DNA from: Lachnospiraceae bacterium
GTDB taxonomy: Bacteria; Bacillota_A; Clostridia; Lachnospirales; Lachnospiraceae
Assembly (NCBI GenBank): GCA_017416505.1
Contig: JAFQCI010000119.1
Coordinates: forward strand, 1 to 57,067
Direction of reading: 5' to 3'
Length of the DNA: 57,067 nucleotides
A model generated the notes under the pieces. The model saw only the letters and a program-made list of their open reading frames with translations, ran no database searches and had not been told where the DNA came from. This document shows, one piece after another, positions 45,823 through 53,645 of the stretch. Numbering within the stretch: the first letter of the stretch is position 1; each line of letters opens with the position of its first letter. The translations under genes and the position numbers were made by a program.

Positions 45823-45985
45823 CTCAGGTACAACTTCGCCATACCTGAGTCAAACGTTCCTATAAAAAAGACTACACGTATAGCATAAAAGTTATACCTG
45901 AGTCTCGCATTTTAAAACAAGCCAGACCAAAAGGTCAGTATGTTGACTTGCTACGTGCCGAAACACGCTTGCTACTCCCTCACCG
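45823..45985 (-). ncRNA. yybP-ykoY (manganese) riboswitch upstream of mntP
   Basis: Minus strand: GAGGGAGTAGC (about 45972-45982), GTCAACATACTGACC, GGTCTGGCTTG, and GCGAGACTCAGG. A first hairpin ends in AGTCTTTTTT (about 45866-45904). A second hairpin ACTCAGGTA/TACCTGAGT with five Ts lies at 45831-45850. The element GACTCAGGTAT occurs twice, so the aptamer's 3' strand can compete for the second stem: a mutually exclusive switch. Confidence 0.85.
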
Positions 45986-45999
45986 GAAAATATAATGGT

Positions 46000-46028
46000 A
46001 GTATATCATTTCCTGGGGAGGTTTTCAA
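46000..46028 (-). promoter_or_regulatory. mntP promoter inside the 3' end of the RloB-like gene
   Basis: Minus-strand TTGAAA (46023-46028), 17-base spacer, TATACT (46000-46005). Confidence 0.7.
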
Positions 46029-46635
46029 GATGTTTTTGAAGGAAGGGTTCAAACAGCTTTATAAACTTTCCAAAATTACTACTTCCAGTAACAGCATCAT
46101 CCGAATCCAACTCGTTCACTCTCTTACTCATATCTTTGTAATTTTCCACCGTAACATGTTTCATAACTTCTTGAATTTGGTCTGCTCGTCCTTTGTAATT
46201 CTCCACCCCAGTATATTCCTTTATCAAAGGAGCATTCACTGGCTTCGCCGGAGATTTCAAATTTTCGTCCGTCCAATGCTTTGATATAATCTGCATTGTA
46301 CAGGGATTACCATACATAATGACTTCATCCGCAGCGTTATCCACTCCATGAAACTCATTAATCTTTCTCTTAATATCCTCGTACTGCTCATGTGGTTTCT
46401 TTTCCGTATCACAGAATACTAATACAAGCTCATCTGAACCATTTTGATAACGGTCCTGATACCTCGCCGGAATATTTCCATTACCACCAGCATTAATTAA
46501 TGTAATTTCATATTGCTCGTTCCACACATTCAAATCCTTCAAGCGATTAAGGTATTCATATTCCTCATTCCCTTCACAAATAACGCAGATTTTATGCTTA
46601 TCAAAGAACTTAGGGAACTTATTTTGCATCGGCAT
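46006..46635 (-). CDS. RloB-like (TOPRIM-related) protein of a two-gene module
   Basis: 209 residues. N-terminal half: KICVICEGNEEYEYLNRL with a Glu-containing motif, and LVLVFCDTEKKPHEQYEDI with an acidic D-x-E, followed by MYGNPCTMQIISKHW. These resemble the acidic motifs of RloB/DUF4435 TOPRIM-like proteins. The C-terminal half is helical. It overlaps the upstream AAA ATPase gene by 17 bases. Such ATPase plus RloB/TOPRIM pairs (RloAB, AbiL, PARIS-like) act in phage defence; that role here is inferred. Confidence 0.65.
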   Translation of the reverse strand: MPMQNKFPKFFDKHKICVICEGNEEYEYLNRLKDLNVWNEQYEITLINAGGNGNIPARYQDRYQNGSDELVLVFCDTEKKPHEQYEDIKRKINEFHGVDNAADEVIMYGNPCTMQIISKHWTDENLKSPAKPVNAPLIKEYTGVENYKGRADQIQEVMKHVTVENYKDMSKRVNELDSDDAVTGSSNFGKFIKLFEPFLQKHLENLPRK

Positions 46636-47896
46636 TATCCCCCTTTACATCACCTTTAATACTAAGTAAGGAATTGATTAATTCCGGGTCAGGTAATGCA
46701 CCAAGTGCCCCTTTCCTGTATTTTTCTATGACATCTGTTGTATCCCTTACCCCCTGTTGTGCTGTAAAATCAGCAAGTGAATATACATATCCCCCCTCAT
46801 CATCCTTATGAACAAACCAAATCTGTTCCTTTCGGAACATCCTCTTGCAATCCATAAGATTAATATCGTGAACAGTAAATATCATCTGCGCATTTGTGTT
46901 CAATTCATTATTAAACATCGCTACAATAGCTCTTGTGAGTTTAAAGTGTATACTACTATCCAACTCATCTACAACAAGAATTCTGCCCTGTTCAAGTGCT
47001 TCAATAACATAGCTGGCAATAGCTGCAATCTTCTTTGTTCCTGTAGAATCAAATATCATGCTTGGTACATGAACTCCTTTATAGGTGGAGACCAGTCTAA
47101 TTTGATCCATAATATTTTCCGGAATATCAAGCACTTTCTCGTCTGGTCTTTCATCACCTTCGCCAGTTTTCAGCTGTATCTTATCCATGTCCACATATTC
47201 AAAGTTATCCATGTACAAGTCTGCATTTTTTATGAACTCTACAACCTTTTGCTGCAATTGATTTTTATTTTTCATAAGTTCAATCGTATGTTGCATAGGT
47301 ATGTTATTCATGTTAATGATGTCAATTTTCTCTGCAAAACCAACAAGAATCTGCTTCATCTCGTTGATATGTTCAAATTTACTTGCATCTATCACATAAC
47401 ATAGCAAATTATTTTTCGATACAACCGGAATCATAGTTTCCACATTTTCATCAGCACATTCGTATATTTCTCTAATGATATCCCTTTTCAACCAGCAAAC
47501 TTCTTTTTCATTGTTATATTGATCTTTAAATATCTCCGAAAACACTTCATATACATACTCTTCCTTTTCAGCATCATACTTAAAATCATAAGAAAACTTT
47601 CTCCCAGATGCCATAAATGTTACACCTAACTCACATACCTCGCTCTCTGTAAATATATTAGGCATTAAACCATTTTTTTTATTTAAAAGCACATTTTTTA
47701 TCGCCCTAATGCACTTGATTAAACAGGTTTTTCCGGCATTGTTTGGACCATATATTCCTACTGTTTTAAGCACGTTAAAATTATTCTCTTTATGGACATT
47801 TGCACCAAATTTCTTGTTTCGCATATCTGCTTTCATTGAAAATGTAATATTTTCCTCGAATGCGAAACAATTTTTTGCTCTTACTTCTATAATCAT
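46619..47896 (-). CDS. AAA (ABC/SMC-like) ATPase of a RloA/AbiL-type module
   Basis: 425 residues: FAFEENITFSM near the N-terminus, Walker A YGPNNAGKTCL (about residues 49-59), a helical insertion, then TGTKKIAAI, Walker B GRILVVDELDSSIH (about 306-319) and the switch VHDINLMD. This is the AAA_15/AAA_21 type seen in RloA, AbiLi and other anti-phage ATPases. AGGAGG precedes the ATG. It is followed by, and overlaps, the RloB-like gene. Confidence 0.85.
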   Translation of the reverse strand: MIIEVRAKNCFAFEENITFSMKADMRNKKFGANVHKENNFNVLKTVGIYGPNNAGKTCLIKCIRAIKNVLLNKKNGLMPNIFTESEVCELGVTFMASGRKFSYDFKYDAEKEEYVYEVFSEIFKDQYNNEKEVCWLKRDIIREIYECADENVETMIPVVSKNNLLCYVIDASKFEHINEMKQILVGFAEKIDIINMNNIPMQHTIELMKNKNQLQQKVVEFIKNADLYMDNFEYVDMDKIQLKTGEGDERPDEKVLDIPENIMDQIRLVSTYKGVHVPSMIFDSTGTKKIAAIASYVIEALEQGRILVVDELDSSIHFKLTRAIVAMFNNELNTNAQMIFTVHDINLMDCKRMFRKEQIWFVHKDDEGGYVYSLADFTAQQGVRDTTDVIEKYRKGALGALPDPELINSLLSIKGDVKGDNADAK

Positions 47897-48013
47897 GGCT
47901 CATTCCTCCTAGTCATTTCTCGGTCATCTTTCTTTTCTCTTTATCATCATTATATCATATAATATTTTTTATGCAGCTTTTTTTCATAAAAAATATCCCC
48001 CGAAAATTAAAAT

Positions 48014-48058
48014 AAAAAATGCCAAAACCATCGATTTTACTGATAGTTTTGGTATTTT
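48014..48058 (-). terminator. Terminator upstream of the AAA module
   Basis: Minus-strand AAAATACCAAAACTATC pairs with GATGGTTTTGGCATTTT, followed by Ts. Probably ends transcription from the TPR gene. Confidence 0.75.
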
Positions 48059-48072
48059 ACTTTATTATAAAT

Positions 48073-48183
48073 ATTAAACCAAGAAAAGGCGATGTGGCAG
48101 AATTTACTGAAGCTGAATTAAATGCAGAACTTGAGAAAGGATATTCGGATATGGTTGCAGGAAAAACAAAGCCTGCAAGATAA
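48073..48183 (+). pseudogene. Remnant of a RelB-like antitoxin C-terminus
   Basis: A plus-strand frame without a start codes KPRKGDVAEFTEAELNAEL and continues EKGYSDMVAGKTKPAR before TAA 48181. The FTEAELNAELEKGY...AGKT pattern resembles the C-terminal part of small clostridial RelB-type antitoxins. No toxin gene is adjacent. Family match is from memory and tentative. Confidence 0.35.
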
Positions 48184-48329
48184 TATTTCTTTTGACAGTC
48201 TTATTCCCTGACTATTTCCCCATTCTTTTACTTGCACTTGCATAGAAAAACCTCCTTGCAATTCGGTATATACTGTTTAAAGGGATTTATCAATACATAT
48301 TCACTTTATGCGGTAGTATCCCAAATAAA

Positions 48330-48387
48330 AATTTTTCGTTTCTATAGCAGTTTTTATCATAGACCATGCAACTAAAAAACTTTCCTT
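48330..48387 (-). repeat. Duplicated fragment of the TPR gene
   Basis: Nearly identical (46 of the last 47 bases) to 49132-49188 inside the TPR gene, encoding the ESFLVAWSMIETAIG segment. It is out of context here, so it looks like a relic of a second TPR gene copy. The rest of 48184-48441 shows no gene. Confidence 0.6.
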
Positions 48388-48441
48388 AACAAGACATATA
48401 TGAGAGTGTAATGGAACCTCTATCAGTTCTATAGTCGATTC

Positions 48442-49335
48442 TTACTTTCCGTCTAATAATTCTCTTACCAAATCAAAATACTTTTCATCTTCATCTTCAA
48501 AGATTTCGGTTCCTTCCATCATGTATGCTTCCAAAAGATATTTTTTAGCTTGTTCTTTCTTGTCTAACTCATAATATGCCTCACCTAATCTGAGCAAAAT
48601 AAACGGATTCGCCATGCCATTAGGACACATCATAGCATAATTTAAATTATCTAATGCTTCTTCATATTTTTCCAAAAAGTAAAACATATCTCCAAGAGCT
48701 GCATATATCCATGTTGCTGCTTCCCATTCTTCTTTAGGATCCGGCAACAGCCCAAGTGCTTTATTGAAGCATATTATCGCTTTTTCCCACTCTTCATTGT
48801 CGCAATAATCATTCCCCTGTTCTGAATATTCTTCAATTTTCTCATATATCTCATCCGATAATTCAGTAAGTTTCTCTTCCTCATTTGAAACACAATTTAA
48901 ATAACTTTCTTTATTTGAAGCATAATCCGAGTAAAAGTCTTTATATTTTTTATCACACTTCCTAAAACATCTTCCGGAAGATTTCTTTTTGGCAATATCA
49001 AAATACTCATAAGATTTTGCAAAGTTCCCACATTCATATTCTACTTGACCTGCATACATTTCTCTTTCTCCGGAATCATATCTTTCAGGGTCAGCATTAA
49101 AAACATGTGGCATCCATTCTTTCATAAGCTCTATATTTTTCATTCCTATAGCAGTTTCTATCATAGACCATGCAACTAAAAAACTTTCCTTGTACACATA
49201 TTTAGGTTCCGGAATTCCCTTCCACAACTCCTTTAGCATTTCAACTGCTAAATCAACATTACCGTTATTTCTTTCCAGCTCCGCCTTGCCTATTTTGTTA
49301 ATGTATTCTATTTGATTTTTACTTAATTCTGCCAT
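48442..49335 (-). CDS. TPR-repeat protein
   Basis: About 297 residues, soluble, built of tetratricopeptide repeats: e.g. YECGNFAKSYEYFDIAKKKS, DYCDNEEWEKAIICFNKALG, AALGDMFYFLEKYEEALDN, and LLRLGEAYYELDKKEQAKKYLLEAYM. ATG 49335 has AAGGAG 6 bases upstream; the frame extends 10 codons further. Similar proteins are encoded as immunity- or adaptor-like genes in accessory regions; the actual role is unknown. A 57-bp piece is duplicated downstream. Confidence 0.75.
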   Translation of the reverse strand: MAELSKNQIEYINKIGKAELERNNGNVDLAVEMLKELWKGIPEPKYVYKESFLVAWSMIETAIGMKNIELMKEWMPHVFNADPERYDSGEREMYAGQVEYECGNFAKSYEYFDIAKKKSSGRCFRKCDKKYKDFYSDYASNKESYLNCVSNEEEKLTELSDEIYEKIEEYSEQGNDYCDNEEWEKAIICFNKALGLLPDPKEEWEAATWIYAALGDMFYFLEKYEEALDNLNYAMMCPNGMANPFILLRLGEAYYELDKKEQAKKYLLEAYMMEGTEIFEDEDEKYFDLVRELLDGK

Positions 49336-49430
49336 TTTAATCTCCTTACAATAAATCCACATCAAGAATTACTTTTGTAGAATATTCCACCCAATTTGCT
49401 TCGTATTCACTGATTTTGGAATCCGAACCC

Positions 49431-50132
49431 CTATCTCTTTTCAATCATCAAATGATGGAAAAATGCAACATCCTTATATCCTTCCAAATCAGACACCCTC
49501 AACTCTATCTCTACCATTTTATCCTGCCAATCCGCATCCTTATGAATTTCCTGATTCTGTTGCATATCCCAGAATGTTCTCATTCCAAGTGTTTTCATAA
49601 TCTTCAACTTTGGACACCATTTTTCTATATCCGAATCTTCATAATAACGAATTGCTCCGTACTTGGAAGCCATCCCGTCATTTCCATTTAACAGGCTATG
49701 GGCATGTTCAAAATCATTTAAAAGCACAACCATCTGCATCACCCTTCCGGCACGATTATGCTTCACAATCGAAATTTTTCCATCTGGTTTAAGAATCCTC
49801 TCAAATTCTTTCACAATATCCGCCCTGTTCTCTGCATATTCTAAGACATTATGGCAAACAATCATATCAAAGGTTTCATTATCAAATATACGCAATTCAT
49901 CGATACTCCCAGTAATTTGTGCATATTTGTTATCTGTCCATCTTTTCTCTACACTTTCTTCATCTGGTTCTATCGCGATTACATCGTTATGTTTCGCAAG
50001 ATAATTTGCAGTCACTCCAATACCACTGCCAAAATCAAGAATTTTCTTATTACGAATTTCCCCTAATTGTTCCCATACAATTCTTTTCATCAAATATTCC
50101 CATGGTTGTAAGTCTGTCACTTTTGCATCCAC
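49431..50132 (-). CDS. SAM-dependent methyltransferase (class I)
   Basis: 233 residues: motif I ILDFGSGIGVTANYLAKH (about 31-48), motif II acidic VIAIEPDEES, and FDMIVCHNVLEYAENR, ERILKPDGKISIVKH, a small-molecule-type class I methyltransferase. It starts with GTG at 50132; the ribosome site GGAG lies within sequence homologous to the end of the GNAT gene. Its first 22 codons also exist at 52270-52337. Substrate unknown. Confidence 0.85.
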   Translation of the reverse strand: MDAKVTDLQPWEYLMKRIVWEQLGEIRNKKILDFGSGIGVTANYLAKHNDVIAIEPDEESVEKRWTDNKYAQITGSIDELRIFDNETFDMIVCHNVLEYAENRADIVKEFERILKPDGKISIVKHNRAGRVMQMVVLLNDFEHAHSLLNGNDGMASKYGAIRYYEDSDIEKWCPKLKIMKTLGMRTFWDMQQNQEIHKDADWQDKMVEIELRVSDLEGYKDVAFFHHLMIEKR

Positions 50133-50164
50133 TATACCAGCTCCATTTCATCTTCCATTTTTAT
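50065..50164. repeat. 100-bp direct repeat, copy B
   Basis: Identical over 100 bases to 52270-52369. On the minus strand it contains the last ten codons plus stop of the GNAT gene followed by the first 22 codons of the methyltransferase. Confidence 0.95.
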
Positions 50165-50268
50165 GTATCAAATTCCATCGTTAACGCAAAACAATCTGCA
50201 TTCATATTCTCTCCAATTCGGACATTAATTCGGACATTACAACTATCAATTGTTAAGTTGATATTATT

Positions 50269-50946
50269 TTAAATAACAACTTCTTCAATGATTTTTTGTA
50301 CTTCCTCCGACCGTATCAGCATCCGCAATTTCTCGTTTCCATCTCCAACTTCTGGCTTACCACACCTTAGATTATCCTGATGTTCAGATACACAACAATC
50401 CTTGTACCAGCACTCACCCATAAGTGCCCCCTTAACGGTCCACTTCTCGTGTTGCGTAAATTCACCTACCAATGATTTCATTACTCGTTCTGTAGAATAT
50501 CTCTTAAAACCTGCCAAGTACTGTAATGTCTTCTCATCATTAATCTTTGACAAGTTGATGCTATGATTCTCAATTGCTGATAAAATCTCTTCACGAATCT
50601 TGATTTTATCTGTCTTTCCAGTGCCCATCCATGTCACCAACTTGTCAAAAGCAAGAATCAGATATTCAAAACAAATCATATCCAAAACTATAATCTTCCC
50701 TTTTGCCTTTTCTGCTATTGACTTCAGCATACGATACTTGTTGCGGATATCCTGATTATCAACCACATAATCAAATGCAATATAATACTTATCTTCCTCT
50801 TTAATCTCTAGATCTGATAATGCATCCAAAATACCTTGATTGCTTTCTTTACTTTCGATTACAAGTGTATCATCAAAGAAAAGTTGGTTCACTAATTTCC
50901 AGAAGTGAAATCCTGCTCCGGTATCTTCTGTCCATAAATATTTCAT
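50269..50946 (-). CDS. Unknown protein of the inserted cassette, acidic motifs
   Basis: 225 residues, not recognised. N-terminus KYLWTEDTGAGFHFWKL, then DTLVIESKESN, and YYIAFDYVVDNQDI with two Asp residues four apart; this order (Glu, then paired Asp) recalls TOPRIM-like domains, as in OLD-type nucleases, but is only suggestive. The C-terminus contains ECWYKDCC and CGKPEVG, possibly a metal site. Its ATG follows 1 base after the stop of the small P-loop gene, so the two products probably act together. Confidence 0.55.
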   Translation of the reverse strand: MKYLWTEDTGAGFHFWKLVNQLFFDDTLVIESKESNQGILDALSDLEIKEEDKYYIAFDYVVDNQDIRNKYRMLKSIAEKAKGKIIVLDMICFEYLILAFDKLVTWMGTGKTDKIKIREEILSAIENHSINLSKINDEKTLQYLAGFKRYSTERVMKSLVGEFTQHEKWTVKGALMGECWYKDCCVSEHQDNLRCGKPEVGDGNEKLRMLIRSEEVQKIIEEVVI

Positions 50947-50947
50947 A

Positions 50948-51349
50948 TCATAACTCCTCTTCCAATGTTATTCTGTTATTATCAAGTTTCATCACCTTAA
51001 AACTCTTGTCAGATACATTGAGCCCATCACAATTTCTTAAGAAAAGCATATATTGATTTGAAAATTCGAAATTAATGAACCTTCTGACCTCATCGTTAAT
51101 CAAAATATCTGCATTATCAATCACAATGAAACTATTTCTGCATTGTTTTATCGATTCTAAAAGATTATCTGATTTGTAGTTGAACAATTTTATTGCCTTA
51201 TATTCATCAGTTAATCGTAGGTCTTCCATCATTTCATAAAGAACAGTTTTGCCTGTACCACTATCTCCGCCAACCAGAGTTATTCTATCATCAAACATTA
51301 AATCGTATGAAAACGGAACTGCTTTAAATGTAATATTCTTATAAATCAT
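50948..51349 (-). CDS. Small stand-alone P-loop ATPase of the inserted cassette
   Basis: 133 residues from ATG 51349 (AAAGGAG 8 bases upstream; longer starts at 51367 and 51388 are possible). Walker A GGDSGTGKT near residue 27; Walker B NSFIVIDNADIL near residue 80. The whole protein is a minimal P-loop domain of about 130 residues with no room for an ABC signature or lid domain. The start overlaps the end of the DUF4869-like gene, indicating coupled translation. Confidence 0.7.
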   Translation of the reverse strand: MIYKNITFKAVPFSYDLMFDDRITLVGGDSGTGKTVLYEMMEDLRLTDEYKAIKLFNYKSDNLLESIKQCRNSFIVIDNADILINDEVRRFINFEFSNQYMLFLRNCDGLNVSDKSFKVMKLDNNRITLEEEL

Positions 51350-51791
51350 CTGCTTCTCTCCTTTCATACTCTTTACTCCACCAAGCATTATACCCTTTGC
51401 CTCCGGTCACTATATCAGAATCATTGAATCTGATTTTCGCATCATCCGGAATATCTGCAAGCGTTGGTCTTGACATATAAATTTTTATATTGTCCATCGT
51501 AAAAATTATTTTGAGTACATTGGGTCCACATTCTTCAACGCACACCACTTTATCAGGATGTTTTACAATGTTAAGTAATGTCTTACAGCCAGATGACAAA
51601 TTACGAATTGTACCCAAGCCATATTTTGTCTCAATATGCTTATCTGGTGTCAGCTTCGCCTCATCCACCTGTTGAATGAGATTAATTTCATTTTGGGACA
51701 TTTCCTCATTACCTGTATTCAAATTAAAATACAAGTCATTTCGAAGTATCCATTCTTTTAAATCTTTTTTCTCCGTATATATATCAATCAT
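51339..51791 (-). CDS. DUF4869-like protein of the inserted cassette
   Basis: 150 residues. IRNLSSGCKTLLNIVKHPDKVVCVEECGPNVLKIIF resembles the central part of DUF4869 proteins (a 'GxKTLI...CGxNV' pattern), and the N-terminus LRNDLYFNLNT resembles their 'IYNTxxYF' start. The C-terminus has IPDDAKIRFNDSDIV. Function unknown. GGAG precedes the ATG; the end overlaps the P-loop gene start. Confidence 0.55.
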   Translation of the reverse strand: MIDIYTEKKDLKEWILRNDLYFNLNTGNEEMSQNEINLIQQVDEAKLTPDKHIETKYGLGTIRNLSSGCKTLLNIVKHPDKVVCVEECGPNVLKIIFTMDNIKIYMSRPTLADIPDDAKIRFNDSDIVTGGKGYNAWWSKEYERREADDL

Positions 51792-51819
51792 TCGGTTCTA
51801 CTCCTTCTCTCAATCATAA

Positions 51820-52188
51820 TCATGTCATATCAAAAGTATTAACCCCACCCACATTATACAATACAGTCAAAAACTCTTTTTGTATTTTAGTCAGCTTCTT
51901 AAATTTTTTAGATTTCATTTCTATTTTTATTTTTTCATTGCTATACAATAATATATATGGTGGTTTTGCTGTCATATTGCGTTCGCCAATGCATCTTGAC
52001 TCTTCAAATGTTATTATGGCTGGATTTCCTTCCCAATCTGTAAATCCTCCCTGATTAACATACTCGACCCAATTTTTCCTGCATTCATCAAAAAGAACTT
52101 TGCCAATATCTCCGGAAGCCTCTTTAAATATTACACCATCTACTGTTACATCCATTACATCTTCTATACTAATTATTTTATCGCTCAT
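51820..52188 (-). CDS. Unknown protein, first gene of the inserted cassette
   Basis: 122 residues from ATG 52188, which has AGGAG upstream. Not recognised. Sequence is mixed alpha/beta with a basic segment KIEMKSKKFKKLTKIQKEFL. No membrane segment or known motif. It lies 28 bases upstream of the DUF4869-like gene and 80 bases from repeat copy A, so the cassette promoter probably lies between 52189 and 52269; no strong sigma-A boxes were seen there. Confidence 0.5.
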   Translation of the reverse strand: MSDKIISIEDVMDVTVDGVIFKEASGDIGKVLFDECRKNWVEYVNQGGFTDWEGNPAIITFEESRCIGERNMTAKPPYILLYSNEKIKIEMKSKKFKKLTKIQKEFLTVLYNVGGVNTFDMT

Positions 52189-52269
52189 GACCTTTCTCCT
52201 GACGCTGCGCATAAATCACCTACGTAAAACCGTCACATATTTGATAATTTCTCGTTTCTCTTATTCACC

Positions 52270-52369
52270 AATTGTTCCCATACAATTCTTTTCATCAAAT
52301 ATTCCCATGGTTGTAAGTCTGTCACTTTTGCATCCACTATACCAGCTCCATTTCATCTTCCATTTTTAT
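52270..52369. repeat. 100-bp direct repeat, copy A
   Basis: Identical to 50065-50164. It holds the real 3' end of the GNAT gene (stop TAG 52337-52339) and a dead copy of the methyltransferase start (GTG at 52337). Confidence 0.95.
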
Positions 52370-52831
52370 AAATCCATATTTTGCATACAACGGTCGCCCC
52401 ATATCCGTTGCCTCTAGCGCAATCAACGAAACACCCTGTTCCTTTGCATCCTTTACCAATAAATCTAATGTATGAAATGCAATTCCCTGTCTACGATATT
52501 CCGGTGCGGTATACATATTCATAATATATGCCTTTTTCCCACTTGGATTGTGATATGTTGGCATTACCTGGTAAAAACTCACACCGCCTGCGCCAATAAA
52601 CTTTCCATTATCATATACCAAATATGCGATATGCTCTCCTGTTTCCAATGCACGTTTATAATATGCATAGGATTCTTGTTCCACTACAGACATATCCACA
52701 TCATCGGTCAACTTATTCGCTGCCCGAAGAACGATAATCCTCGTTCTTACCAGTTCCTCCACATCATCCAATGTTGCTCTTTTATATTCAAACATACTGT
52801 CTGATAAATCATTTATATGCATATCTCCCAT
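52337..52831 (-). CDS. GNAT family N-acetyltransferase
   Basis: 164 residues, typical GNAT size. Motifs: FIGAGGVSFYQ, KKAYIMNMYTAPEYRRQGIAFHTLD with the acetyl-CoA loop RRQGIA (Q/RxxGxG/A), LEATDMGRPLYAKYGF near the end. Acetyl-acceptor unknown. AAGGA precedes the ATG. The TAG stop overlaps a GTG that would start the methyltransferase, so the two genes were probably adjacent before the cassette arrived. Confidence 0.9.
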   Translation of the reverse strand: MGDMHINDLSDSMFEYKRATLDDVEELVRTRIIVLRAANKLTDDVDMSVVEQESYAYYKRALETGEHIAYLVYDNGKFIGAGGVSFYQVMPTYHNPSGKKAYIMNMYTAPEYRRQGIAFHTLDLLVKDAKEQGVSLIALEATDMGRPLYAKYGFIKMEDEMELV

Positions 52832-52949
52832 TTAATCAATTCCTTTCCTATATAATGTTTGGTAAATAGTATCCGATTCCAGCGTTGTCATACTTCCTAT
52901 CTCCTGAAAGGAATATCACCCCATTTCACATTCCTTTAAATATATACAA

Positions 52950-53389
52950 TTAAATTCTAACAAACTCATATTTACCTGGTCCCATTCCAGTAACCTTACG
53001 AATAACCTTTGCTTTCTTCATTACTCTCATAATATTGGTTGCCTTAGATTTTGAACAATTTAACCATTCCATGACATTCGATTGTCCAAAGGGAACTCCA
53101 AAACCACAAAAATTAAATACCTGTTGAATATTATTCACAAAAATTTCTATCACACCTATCTCCTGAAATAAGAATAAATATTTTCAAATTCATTGCTTAC
53201 TTTTTCTTGGGCATTGCTTACTTTTTCCTGGGCATTGCTTACTTTTTCCTGGGCATTGCTTACTTTTCTAAAAATTGTTACTTTAAAGCCGTCACCAAAT
53301 TCTTCAAACAATGGTTCTGGCAAACCGTACTCTCTGCATCTATTGATAATTCTCGGCAAACCTGTTCCCCACGCCTCAACAATATGCAT
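52950..53389 (-). pseudogene. Broken AlbA_2/HATPase-type regulator (3' fragment, frameshifted)
   Basis: The frame 53156-53389 begins in mid-domain with HIVEAWGTGLPRIINRCREYG...PLFEEFGDGFKVTIF, the C-terminal part of AAA_4/HATPase_c_4 'ATP-binding' regulators. It runs through three VSNAQEK repeats encoded by 21-bp tandem repeats (53205-53270). A second frame (52950-53153) supplies a winged-helix tail (GQSNVMEWLNCSKSKATNIMRVM). The two are in different frames and the N-terminal domain is missing, so the gene is a relic. Confidence 0.65.
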
Positions 53390-53645
53390 ATAGTGAAAAG
53401 CTTCTATTTATAAAACATTATAAAATTTCATTTTCAATTATAACACTTAAAGAACAACTAATCTACAAAAAAATCAAATACAATGTAAAGAATAGTTGCT
53501 GTTAATTCCAATCTAACAACAGAACAAAAGAAAAAGCCAGAGACCTCCTTGTTTCCAAGTTTTCCCTGACTTTATGTTACAATTTAAACTCAACACTAAC
53601 AATCCTTATATCCTACTACCCTTTTCATTCATCCCAATCACATTT

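Noticed and set aside
50218..50265. Tandem ATTCGGACATTA repeats and a nearby AACTATCAATTGTTAAG stretch
   Set aside because: Only two repeat units, no array, no promoter boxes; probably chance or a minor junction sequence of the cassette.
53205..53270. Short tandem repeats considered as a CRISPR array
   Set aside because: Units are 21 bp, directly adjacent without spacers, and encode VSNAQEK in frame.
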